Source: Streptomyces chryseus
GTDB taxonomy: Bacteria > Actinomycetota > Actinomycetes > Streptomycetales > Streptomycetaceae
Direction of reading: 5' to 3'
DNA length: 64,000 nucleotides
NCBI RefSeq assembly: GCF_014650755.1
Contig: NZ_BMVO01000010.1
Coordinates: 62,001 to 126,000 of the forward strand
The notes below the pieces were generated by a model that did not search any database, was not told the origin of the DNA, and saw only the letters and a list, made by a program, of their open reading frames with translations. Position 1 is the first letter of the stretch; each line of letters begins with the position of its first letter. Position numbers and translations under genes: made by a program. Shown here one piece after another: positions 52,479 to 60,272 of the stretch.

Positions 52479-53288
52479 ATGACCGGGCAAGACCGCACCG
52501 CCGTCGAGATCGACACCAGCAAGCCGCACCCGGCGCGCATGTACGACTGGTTCCTGGGCGGCAAGGACAACTACCCGGTCGACGAGGAGATGGCCCGCCA
52601 GCTCCTCACCCTCGACTCGCGGGGGCGCGACATGGCGCGGGTCAACCGGGCGTTCATGCACCGGGCCACGCGCTGGCTCGCCGAGAACGGCGTACGGCAG
52701 TTCCTCGACATCGGTACGGGCATACCGACCGAGCCGAACCTCCACCAGGTCGCCCAGCGGACCGCCCCCGACGCGCGCATCGTCTACTGCGACAACGACC
52801 CGATCGTGCTGGCCCACGCGGAGGCGTTGCTGCGGTCCACGCCCGAGGGCGCCACGGAGTACATCCAGGCGGACGCCCGGGAGCCCGACCTGATCCTGGA
52901 GCGGGCCGGCAAGACGCTCGACTTCTCGCAGCCGGTCGCCCTGTCGCTGGTCGCGCTGCTGCACTTCGTGGGCGACGAGGACGGCGCGCACGCGCTGGTG
53001 AACCGGCTCATGGACCGGCTGGCGCCCGGCAGTTACCTGGTGCTCTCGCACGTCACGGGGGACTTCGACCCGGAGGGCGCGGCGAAGGCGTCGGCGCTGT
53101 ACTCGGCGAAGGGGCTGACGCTTCGGCCGCGCTCCCGCGCGGAGTTCAGCGCGTTCTTCGACGGGTACGAGCTCGTCGAACCGGGTGTCTCGCTGGCCGC
53201 CGAATGGCGGCCGGAACTGGGCGAAGTGGTCCCGGTCGCCGGCGACGACCCGATCCCGGGGTACACGGGCGTGGCCCGCAAGGTTTGA
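52479..53288 (+). CDS. SAM-dependent methyltransferase, PF04672 family, second copy
   Basis: 269-aa paralogue of the protein at 41788, with the same hallmark start (IDTSKPHPARMYDWFLGGKDNY), FLDIGTGIPT, VYCDNDPIVLAHAEALL and the closing GYTGVARKV. ATG 52479 has GGAG 6 nt upstream; an ATG 12 nt earlier is possible. It follows the DUF397 gene by 122 bp in the same direction and may be read with it. Members of this family occur next to WhiJ-type modules often enough to suggest a functional link, but the acceptor is unknown. Confidence 0.92.
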   Translation: MTGQDRTAVEIDTSKPHPARMYDWFLGGKDNYPVDEEMARQLLTLDSRGRDMARVNRAFMHRATRWLAENGVRQFLDIGTGIPTEPNLHQVAQRTAPDARIVYCDNDPIVLAHAEALLRSTPEGATEYIQADAREPDLILERAGKTLDFSQPVALSLVALLHFVGDEDGAHALVNRLMDRLAPGSYLVLSHVTGDFDPEGAAKASALYSAKGLTLRPRSRAEFSAFFDGYELVEPGVSLAAEWRPELGEVVPVAGDDPIPGYTGVARKV

Positions 53289-53460
53289 CGAGGCCGGCGG
53301 TTTCAGGGGGCCCGGGCGGCCGCCCTCGCGGGGTCGTACGCCGCTGGGGGCGGCCGGTCCTGCGGGTGCGCGCCGTCGCGGGCGGGGGCCGGTCGCGACG
53401 GCGCGCACGCCCCCGGGCCGGCCGGGATCGCGGCGGCGGTGAGGGGCGGCGCCCCGCTCT

Positions 53461-54939
53461 CTAGCCGGGGCTCCCGCCGGCGACGAGGCCGTCGATTACC
53501 GACGTGACCCGGTACCAGGTGGCCCGGTCCCGCTCCACCGGCGGCACCAGCCTGCCGTTCCCCGTGCCCCACTCGCCCGCCACCTCCACCGCGTCCCGGC
53601 CGCTCGCCGCGCCCGCGGCGAGCGCCGCCGCGCCGAGGGCGACCAGTTCGCCTGCCGCCGGGATCAGGAGCGGCCGGCCGGAGAGGCGGCGTACCGTCTC
53701 CACCCACGTACGGCCCCGCGCCCCGCCCCCGACCAGCCGCAGCGGGCGCGACGCGACGGCGGGGTCGGCGGGGTCCAGGCCGCAGGCGCGCACCACCTCG
53801 TCGAGGGCGCGCAGCACGGTGACGGCCGCGCCCTCGTAGGCGGCGCCCAGGAGCTGACGCGGTGTGGTGTCGTGGCGCAGTCCGGTCAGGACGCCGGAGG
53901 CGGCGGGGAGGTCGGGGGTGCGTTCGCCGTCGAGGTAGGGCAGGAGCACCGCCTCGCCGCCCGGCGCGGCGTCGTCGCGGTCCAGGCCCAGCAGGGCGGC
54001 CACCTTGTCGACGGCGAGGGTGCAGTTCAGCGTGCAGGCGAGCGGCAGGTAGCCGCCGTCGGCCGACGCGAAGCCCGCGAGGGCAGCGGAGGCAGGGCGG
54101 GTCCGGGTCGCCGCGAACACGGTGCCGGAGGTGCCCAGGCCGAGCACCGGGTGGTCCAGCAGGCCGGCGCCGCCGAGGCCCAGCCCGACCGCCGCCGCCA
54201 TGTTGTCGCCGGTGCCCGCCGCCACCGCGATCCCCGCGGGCAGGCCGAGCCGTTCGGCCGCCGCACGCGTGAGGGAGCCGACGCGGGTGGCGCCGGTGGG
54301 TGCCACGGGCGGCAGCAGACTCTCGTCCAGTCCGACCAGGCCCAGGATCTCGGTGTCGTACGCGCCGGTGGCGGTGGAGTACCAGCAGGTGCCCGAGGCG
54401 TCGCCCGGGTCGGTCGCGGCCACCCCGGCGAGGCGCTCGGTGAGGAAGTCGTGGGGGAGGCGCACGGCGGCGGCCGACTCGGCGGCGTACGGCTCGTGCT
54501 CGCGCAGCCACTGCCACTTCGCGGCCGTCATGGAGGCGACGGGGACGGATCCGGTACGCGCCGCCCAGGCGGCCGGGCCGCCGAGCGCCCCCGCGAGGGC
54601 GGCGGCCTGCGGAGCCGCACGGGTGTCGTTCCACAACAGGGCCGGGCGCAGCGGCCGCCCGTGGCCGTCGAGGACCACCAGGCCGTGCTGCTGGCCCGCG
54701 ACCGCGATGCCGGCGACCGCCGAGGCCGGCACCCCCGCCTCCCGCAGCCCGGCGGCCACGGCCTCGCCGAGCGCCCGCCACCACTCCTCGGGGTCGCTCT
54801 CGCGGGCCCCCGCCCCGCCGGTGACCCGGTGCGGCGCGCGCCCGAGTGCCAGCAGCCGGCCGGTCGCGGCGTCGGTGAACGCGGCCTTGGTGGACTGCGT
54901 CGAACTGTCCACCCCGACGACGACCGTGCTCGGCGTCAT
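53461..54939 (-). CDS. xylB: Xylulokinase
   Basis: 492-aa FGGY kinase that phosphorylates D-xylulose. VVVGVDSSTQSTKAAF is the N-terminal phosphate loop, GQQHGLVVLD the substrate-binding segment of xylulokinases, GTGDNMAAAVG the catalytic Asp region and PLRLVGGGARGRTWVE the C-terminal ATP site. ATG 54939 follows GAGGGGTCCC. It is divergent from xylA across 88 bp containing a candidate operator. Confidence 0.95.
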   Translation of the reverse strand: MTPSTVVVGVDSSTQSTKAAFTDAATGRLLALGRAPHRVTGGAGARESDPEEWWRALGEAVAAGLREAGVPASAVAGIAVAGQQHGLVVLDGHGRPLRPALLWNDTRAAPQAAALAGALGGPAAWAARTGSVPVASMTAAKWQWLREHEPYAAESAAAVRLPHDFLTERLAGVAATDPGDASGTCWYSTATGAYDTEILGLVGLDESLLPPVAPTGATRVGSLTRAAAERLGLPAGIAVAAGTGDNMAAAVGLGLGGAGLLDHPVLGLGTSGTVFAATRTRPASAALAGFASADGGYLPLACTLNCTLAVDKVAALLGLDRDDAAPGGEAVLLPYLDGERTPDLPAASGVLTGLRHDTTPRQLLGAAYEGAAVTVLRALDEVVRACGLDPADPAVASRPLRLVGGGARGRTWVETVRRLSGRPLLIPAAGELVALGAAALAAGAASGRDAVEVAGEWGTGNGRLVPPVERDRATWYRVTSVIDGLVAGGSPG

Positions 54940-54965
54940 GGGACCCCTCGTTTCCTCGGTTGTCT

Positions 54966-54996
54966 TCTGTGGAACAGATTGGTCGTGGCGTATTAG
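54966..54996. promoter_or_regulatory. xylB/xylA divergent promoter with a 13-bp palindrome
   Basis: TCTGTGGAACAGA (54966-54978) is a symmetric 5-3-5 element in the short xylB-xylA gap. TATTAG at 54991-54996 is a candidate -10 box for xylA, with GGAGGA at 55015-55020 as its ribosome site. The nearby ROK regulator is the likely binder. Confidence 0.5.
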
Positions 54997-55027
54997 TCAT
55001 GTCAACAAACAAATGGAGGACGGTCGT

Positions 55028-56200
55028 ATGTCGGAGCGCTTCACCCCCACCCCGGACGACAAGTTCACCTTCGGCCTGTGGACCGTCGGCTGGCAGGGCG
55101 TCGACCCCTTCGGCACGGCCACCCGCCCGGCCCTCGATCCGGTCGAGACCGTCCGGCGGCTGGCCGGGCTCGGCGCGCACGGCGTCACCTTCCACGACGA
55201 CGACCTCATCCCCTTCGGCTCCTCGGACGCCGAGCGCGAGGCGTGCGTCAAGCGGTTCCGCCAGGCACTGGACGCCACCGGCATGAAGGTGCCGATGGCC
55301 ACCACCAACCTGTTCACCCACCCGGTGTTCAAGGACGGCGCGTTCACCGCCAACGACCGCGACGTCCGCCGCTACGCCCTGCGCAAGACCATCCGCAACA
55401 TCGACCTCGCCGTCGAGCTCGGAGCGAGCACCTACGTCGCCTGGGGCGGCCGCGAGGGAGCCGAGTCGGGGGCGGCGAAGGACGTCCGCGTCGCCCTCGA
55501 CCGCATGAAGGAAGCCTTCGACCTGCTCGGCGCGTACGTCACCGAGCAGGGGTACGACCTGCGCTTCGCCATCGAACCCAAGCCGAACGAGCCGCGCGGC
55601 GACATCCTGCTGCCCACCATCGGCCACGCGCTGGCGTTCATCGAGCGCCTGGAGCGCCCCGGCCTGGTCGGCGTGAACCCCGAGACGGGCCACGAGCAGA
55701 TGGCCGGGCTCAACTTCCCGCACGGCATCGCGCAGGCCCTGTGGGCGGGAAAGCTGTTCCACATCGACCTCAACGGCCAGACCGGCATCAAGTACGACCA
55801 GGACTTCCGCTTCGGCGCCGGCGACCTGCGCCAGGCCTTCTGGCTCGTCGACCTCCTGGAGACGGCGGGCTATGACGGCCCCCGGCACTTCGACTTCAAG
55901 CCGGTGCGCACCGACGGCGTGGACGGCGTGTGGGCCTCGGCGGCCGGCTGCATGCGCAACTACCTGATCCTGAAGGAGCGCGCCGCCGCCTTCCGCGCCG
56001 ACCCGGAGGTCCAGGACGCCCTGCGCGCCTCCCGGCTCGACGACCTCGCCCGCCCGACCGCCGCCGACGGTCTCACGGCGCTGCTCGCCGACCGGGGCGC
56101 GTACGAGGACTTCGACGTGACGGCGGCGGCGGAGCGGAGCATGTCCTTCGAGGTGCTCGACCAACTGGCCCTGGACCACCTGCTGGGCGTACGCGGCTAG
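55028..56200 (+). CDS. xylA: Xylose isomerase
   Basis: 390-aa class I xylose isomerase converting D-xylose to D-xylulose (glucose to fructose as a side reaction); Streptomyces enzymes are 387-388 aa. Catalytic and metal residues are in VTFHDDDLIPF (His/Asp pair, about 56), AIEPKPNEPRGD (Glu, Lys), NPETGHEQMAGLNF (Glu, His), FHIDLNGQ, KYDQDFRFGAGD and FDFKPVRT (Asp ligands). ATG 55028 has GGAGGA 7 nt upstream. It forms a pentose module with divergent xylB and the ROK gene 36 bp downstream on the opposite strand. Confidence 0.98.
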   Translation: MSERFTPTPDDKFTFGLWTVGWQGVDPFGTATRPALDPVETVRRLAGLGAHGVTFHDDDLIPFGSSDAEREACVKRFRQALDATGMKVPMATTNLFTHPVFKDGAFTANDRDVRRYALRKTIRNIDLAVELGASTYVAWGGREGAESGAAKDVRVALDRMKEAFDLLGAYVTEQGYDLRFAIEPKPNEPRGDILLPTIGHALAFIERLERPGLVGVNPETGHEQMAGLNFPHGIAQALWAGKLFHIDLNGQTGIKYDQDFRFGAGDLRQAFWLVDLLETAGYDGPRHFDFKPVRTDGVDGVWASAAGCMRNYLILKERAAAFRADPEVQDALRASRLDDLARPTAADGLTALLADRGAYEDFDVTAAAERSMSFEVLDQLALDHLLGVRG

Positions 56201-56236
56201 CGGCGCCGGCGGCCGGCGCGCGGCCCGCCCGGTCGT

Positions 56237-57442
56237 CTAGGCGTACGCCGCCGGGTCCGCCAGCGCGTCGCGGACCACCAGGGCCGCCGCGCCGCGTGAC
56301 GCGTCGCCGGTCAGGGACGAGGCGCGCAGGCGGCCGCTGTCGCCCGACCAGAGACCCGACACCACCCTGCGGTCAAGCTCCCGGGCGGCGGGGGGCGCCA
56401 GCCACGGCATCAGGGTCCGGTAGATGCCGCCGAGCACCACCGCGTCCGGATCGAGGAGGTTCACCGCGCCGGACAGGACGAGCCCCAGCGTCGACCCGGC
56501 CCGGCGGATCGCCTCGACGGCCCGGGTGTCGTCCGCGCGGGCCCGGGATTCGAGCTCCGCCATGCCCGGCAGCCCCGCGTTCTCGTCGATGCCCGCCGCC
56601 CGCAGCACCGCCCGCTGGCCGGCGTACTGCTCCAGGCAGCCCCGCGAACCGCAGCGGCACGCGGGCCCGGCGGGGTCCACCACGACGTGGCCGATCTCCC
56701 CGGCGAAACCGTGGGCCCCGCGCAGCAGTTCGCCGCCCAGCACGAGGGCGCCGCCCACGCCGATCTCCCCGCTCAGGTAGAGGAACGTGCGCTCCCGGCC
56801 CACACCGCCGAACCACAGCTCGGCCAGCGCCGCCAGGTTCGCCTCGTTGTCCGAGCCGACCGGCAGTGGTCGCGCGAGCGCCCGCGCGAAGAGTTCCCCG
56901 GCCGCCACGCCGTTCCAGCCCAGGTTGGGCGCCTGGCGGACCGTACCGCCGGACACCAGGCCGGGGAGCGCCAGCCGCACGCCGACGGGGCGCAGATCCA
57001 GCTCGGCCGCCGAGCCCAGGGCCCGCGAGGCGAGCGCGGCGGCGTGCGCCAGGACCTCGGCGGGCGGGGCCGCGCGGTTGTCGGTGTGCTCGGCGAGGCG
57101 GACCCGGTCGTCACCGGACAGATCGGTCACGCACACGGACACGTAGTCGATGTTGACCTCGACCCCCAGGCCCGCGACGCCCGTGCGCGCCACCTTCAGG
57201 ACGGTGCCGGGCCGCCCCGCCTGCCCGCTGAACGTCTTGCCCGACTCGGTGACGAAACCGCTGTCCAGCAACTGCTCGACCAGCGAGGAGACGGCGGCCC
57301 GCGTCAGGCCCACCCGCGCGGCGACCCCCGCGCGCGTCGCCTCGCCACCGTCGTGGACGGCGCGCAGCACCAGGCTCAGGTTGTGCCTGCGCACGGTGTC
57401 CTTGTCAGCCTTGGGCTCCAGGCGCGGGGGGTTGCTCCTCAT
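56237..57442 (-). CDS. ROK-family repressor, probable xylose regulator
   Basis: 401-aa regulator. The N-terminal winged helix (LVLRAVHDGGEATRAGVAARVGLTRAAVSSLVEQL, residues about 24-58) precedes a ROK domain with GVGGALVLGGELLRGAHGFAGEIGH and the zinc motif CRCGSRGCLEQY. It converges on xylA with a 36-bp gap and most likely represses xylA/xylB until xylose binds. The ATG at 57442 has a weak ribosome site; TAGGCT lies about 14 nt upstream and would allow a short leader. Distinct from the ROK protein of the ebo region. Confidence 0.9.
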   Translation of the reverse strand: MRSNPPRLEPKADKDTVRRHNLSLVLRAVHDGGEATRAGVAARVGLTRAAVSSLVEQLLDSGFVTESGKTFSGQAGRPGTVLKVARTGVAGLGVEVNIDYVSVCVTDLSGDDRVRLAEHTDNRAAPPAEVLAHAAALASRALGSAAELDLRPVGVRLALPGLVSGGTVRQAPNLGWNGVAAGELFARALARPLPVGSDNEANLAALAELWFGGVGRERTFLYLSGEIGVGGALVLGGELLRGAHGFAGEIGHVVVDPAGPACRCGSRGCLEQYAGQRAVLRAAGIDENAGLPGMAELESRARADDTRAVEAIRRAGSTLGLVLSGAVNLLDPDAVVLGGIYRTLMPWLAPPAARELDRRVVSGLWSGDSGRLRASSLTGDASRGAAALVVRDALADPAAYA

Positions 57443-57767
57443 GGCACCGAGAGCCTAGGCGACGCCGTCCGGAAAGGATCGTTCCGGTGGAGGCGCCGGT
57501 TACTCGCGAGGAACGACGAGGTTGCTCTAAGGTGAGCGCTCCGATCGGCGCCACCTGCGGATCCCATGGGTGAAGCGGGCTTTGCTGTGCCAATCGAAGG
57601 AAGTCCTGCCAATCCAGGACGCAATGTGTAGCGCAGGGCGACGTGGTGTCGGCAACTCCGCCAGACGTCGGCTTCCCGTACGAGCCGATCCGCCCTCCCT
57701 CCCGCCATCCGGGACTCGACGGCGGCGGTCCTCTCTCAATCACCTACCTCGCGAAGGCAAGGCAGAG
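57443..57767. promoter_or_regulatory. 325-bp divergent region between the ROK repressor and nucleobase permease
   Basis: No gene is visible. TGCCAATC occurs twice in direct orientation at 57588-57595 and 57607-57614, 19 bp apart, and the second copy lies in a 6-bp hairpin (GTCCTG/CAGGAC, 57603-57620). The long leader of the permease could be regulatory, but it does not show the conserved core of a purine riboswitch. Confidence 0.4.
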
Positions 57768-59267
57768 ATGGCACGAGTCTCCCGACAGTCCGCCGCACCG
57801 TCCCCCCGCCGCTCCGGCCGGCAGTCCGCCCGGGACCTCTCCCGGCAGCAGACCCACCCCGTCGACCACCGGCTGCCCCTCCCCAAGCTCACCCTCTTCG
57901 GCTTCCAGCACGTCCTCGCGTTCTACGCGGCCGCGGTGATCGTCCCGATCCTCCTCGGCAACGCCCTGGGCCTGTCCCACCAGGAACTCGTCTACCTGAT
58001 CAACGCCGACCTGCTGACCTGCGGCGTCGCCTCGATCATCCAGGCCCTCGGCGTCTGGCGGATCGGCGCCAGACTGCCCCTGGTCCAGGGCGTCACCTTC
58101 ACCGCCGTCTCTCCCATGATCGCCATCGGACTGGGCGCGGGCGGCGGCACCGCAGGGCTGCTCGTCGTCTACGGGGCGGTGATCACGGCCGGCATGGCGA
58201 CGTTCCTCCTCGCACCGTTCTTCAGCAGGCTGGTGAAGTACTTCCCGCCCGTCGTCATCGGCACGATCCTCACCATCATCGGCCTCACCCTCATACCGGT
58301 GGGCCTGCGGGACGCGGCGGGCGGCTCGCAGCTGAGCGGGGACGACCCGGCGTACGGCGATCCGAAGAACCTCGCGTACGCGCTCGGCACGCTCCTGTTC
58401 ATCCTCGCGCTGGTCCGCGTCGGCAAGCCGTTCCTCAGCAGCCTTGCCGTGCTGCTCGGACTCGTCGGCGGTACGGCCGTCGCCTGGCTCCTCGGCGACG
58501 TGCACTTCGGCGCGGTCGCGCAGGCCGACTGGTTCGGGGTCAGCACGCCGTTCCACTACGGCATGCCGAGGTTCGAACTCCTCCCGATCGTCGCCATGAC
58601 CGTCGTCATGCTGATCACGATGGTGGAGACGACCGGCGACGTGTACGCCATCGGGGAGATCACCCGCAAGAAGGTCGACGGCGACACCGTCGCCCGGGCG
58701 CTGCGGGCCGACGGCGTCGCGACCGTTCTCGGCGGCGTTCTCAACTCGTTCCCGTACGTGGCGTTCGCCGAGAACATCGGCCTCGTGCGGATGTCCAAGG
58801 TGATGAGCCGGTACGTCGTGGTCGCGGCCGGCGTGTTCATGATCATCCTGGGGCTGCTGCCGAAGGCCGGAAGCCTGGTCGCCGTGATTCCGCAGCCCGT
58901 GCTGGGCGGTGCGGCGATCTCCATGTTCGGCATGGTCGCCGCCGTCGGCATCCAGATCCTGGGGAAGGCCGACCTGCGGGAGGAACGCAACGCCCTGATC
59001 CTCGCGGTCAGTCTGGGCGCCGCCCTGCTGCCCACCACGGTCCCGTCGTTCTTCGACCGGATGTCGGACGACGTACAGGCGGTCCTGGACAGCGGGATCA
59101 CGCTCGGCGGCCTCACCGCCATCACGCTCAACCTGTTCTTCAACGTCTTCACGCGCCGCAAGACGATGGAGATCGACTGGGACGACCTGGAAGCCCCGGA
59201 GGACACGGGGGGACCGGTGGACACCGGCGGCCCGGCGCGGCCCTACCGGGGCGCCACCCCTCGCTGA
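57768..59267 (+). CDS. Nucleobase:cation symporter-2 (uracil/xanthine/urate permease)
   Basis: 499-aa membrane transporter of the NCS2/UraA-PbuX family with about 14 helices. Signatures: FGFQHVLAFYAAAVIVPILLG (TM1), QGVTFTAVSPMIAIG (the TM3 motif), ETTGDVYAIGEITRKKVDGD (the TM8 substrate Glu region) and GGVLNSFPYVAFAENIGLVRMSKVMSRYVV (the TM10 NxxP-like motif). The form ALLPTTVPSFF and overall length favour purine (xanthine/urate) over uracil carriers. ATG 57768 has a GGCAGAG site. A strong bidirectional terminator follows. Confidence 0.92.
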   Translation: MARVSRQSAAPSPRRSGRQSARDLSRQQTHPVDHRLPLPKLTLFGFQHVLAFYAAAVIVPILLGNALGLSHQELVYLINADLLTCGVASIIQALGVWRIGARLPLVQGVTFTAVSPMIAIGLGAGGGTAGLLVVYGAVITAGMATFLLAPFFSRLVKYFPPVVIGTILTIIGLTLIPVGLRDAAGGSQLSGDDPAYGDPKNLAYALGTLLFILALVRVGKPFLSSLAVLLGLVGGTAVAWLLGDVHFGAVAQADWFGVSTPFHYGMPRFELLPIVAMTVVMLITMVETTGDVYAIGEITRKKVDGDTVARALRADGVATVLGGVLNSFPYVAFAENIGLVRMSKVMSRYVVVAAGVFMIILGLLPKAGSLVAVIPQPVLGGAAISMFGMVAAVGIQILGKADLREERNALILAVSLGAALLPTTVPSFFDRMSDDVQAVLDSGITLGGLTAITLNLFFNVFTRRKTMEIDWDDLEAPEDTGGPVDTGGPARPYRGATPR

Positions 59268-59288
59268 GCCGTCCGCGCCACCGGTCAC

Positions 59289-59318
59289 GGGCCGGGAGGG
59301 CACACGCCCTCCCGGCCC
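59289..59318. terminator. Bidirectional hairpin terminator
   Basis: GGGCCGGGAGGGC (59289-59301) and GCCCTCCCGGCCC (59306-59318) form a perfect 13-bp stem with an ACAC loop between the convergent permease and XRE genes. Confidence 0.85.
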
Positions 59319-59358
59319 CGGCCGGCGCCTCGCGGTGGTGCGGCGTAACGGCGTCGGG

Positions 59359-60081
59359 TCAGCGGCCCACCGCGGGGAACGGCGTCACGTCGCCCGGCTC
59401 GCCGATCAACTCCCAGAAGTGGTCGACCAGCCGGCGCAGGAACGCGGCGCGCTCGGCGGCGATCTCCTTGAGCCGGGCGTCGTCGTTGCGCGCCACCAGA
59501 TGACCCATGTAGCGCTCGGAGAACTCCGCGAACTGCGCGTGCATCGTCCGCAGCGCGTCGCCCACCAGGGTCTCGTCGACGCACACGATCTCCGCCACCG
59601 GAGCCACCTGCGCCTTCCACCGCCCCTCGATCGCCGTCCGCAGGTGCTCGGCCAGCTCGTCGACCCGGCCCATGATGCCGATCAACTTCCGCAGGGAGAG
59701 CCCCAGTGCGTCCAACAGGGCCCTGGTCTGGCGCGGGTCCCCGTCCCAGCGCTGCGCCGCCTCGGCGGCCCGGTAGGCGGCCGCGTCCATGCCGATCCGG
59801 TACGCCAGCCGCTCCGCGCTCAGCAGCTTGGCGAGCCGGTGCTCGGCGAGCGTCCGCGGCTCGACGCCCATCAGCGTGGTCGGCGTGCACCACAGGACAT
59901 CGGCCAGTGCGAAGAGCTGCGGCTCCGAGGGCACATGGGACCCCTGCTCCCAGCCGGCTATCAGGTCCGGGTGGGCGGGGGCGCCGCACGCCGCCATCGC
60001 GTGGGCGACCTGAGTCGTGGTCAGTCCCATCCGGGCGCGCGCGGCTCTGGCTTCTGCGGGGGAGAAAGGAGTGCTGTACAC
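59359..60081 (-). CDS. XRE-family helix-turn-helix regulator
   Basis: 240-aa protein. The N-terminal helix-turn-helix is PAEARAARARMGLTTTQVAHAMAAC...DLIAGWEQGSHVPSEPQLFALADVL (residues about 8-62). The remainder is helical and unlike DUF5753; LRKLIGIMGRVDELAEHLRTAIEGRWKAQVAPVAEIVCVDE is its most conserved-looking part. GTG 60081 follows GAGGTGTCCCGTCC. It is divergent from the DNA ligase gene. Target genes unknown. Confidence 0.85.
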   Translation of the reverse strand: MYSTPFSPAEARAARARMGLTTTQVAHAMAACGAPAHPDLIAGWEQGSHVPSEPQLFALADVLWCTPTTLMGVEPRTLAEHRLAKLLSAERLAYRIGMDAAAYRAAEAAQRWDGDPRQTRALLDALGLSLRKLIGIMGRVDELAEHLRTAIEGRWKAQVAPVAEIVCVDETLVGDALRTMHAQFAEFSERYMGHLVARNDDARLKEIAAERAAFLRRLVDHFWELIGEPGDVTPFPAVGR

Positions 60082-60272
60082 GGACGGGACACCTCGCTGC
60101 ACCCGGTGGGCCGCGGGCGCTTGGGGAGACGGACGGGTGGACGAACATCCAGGAGCGGGCAGATTAACAGAAGGTCCAGTGGTACGAACCCCCGACTGGC
60201 CTTCGATACGAAGGCGGAGCCGCACGGTCGCCGGTGCGTGGATCAGGGGCGTTGTCAGTGCTGGGAGGCAGG

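Noticed and set aside
57443..57767. Purine riboswitch ahead of the nucleobase permease
   Set aside because: The conserved paired core and loop sequences of purine riboswitches are not visible; only short repeats and a weak hairpin.
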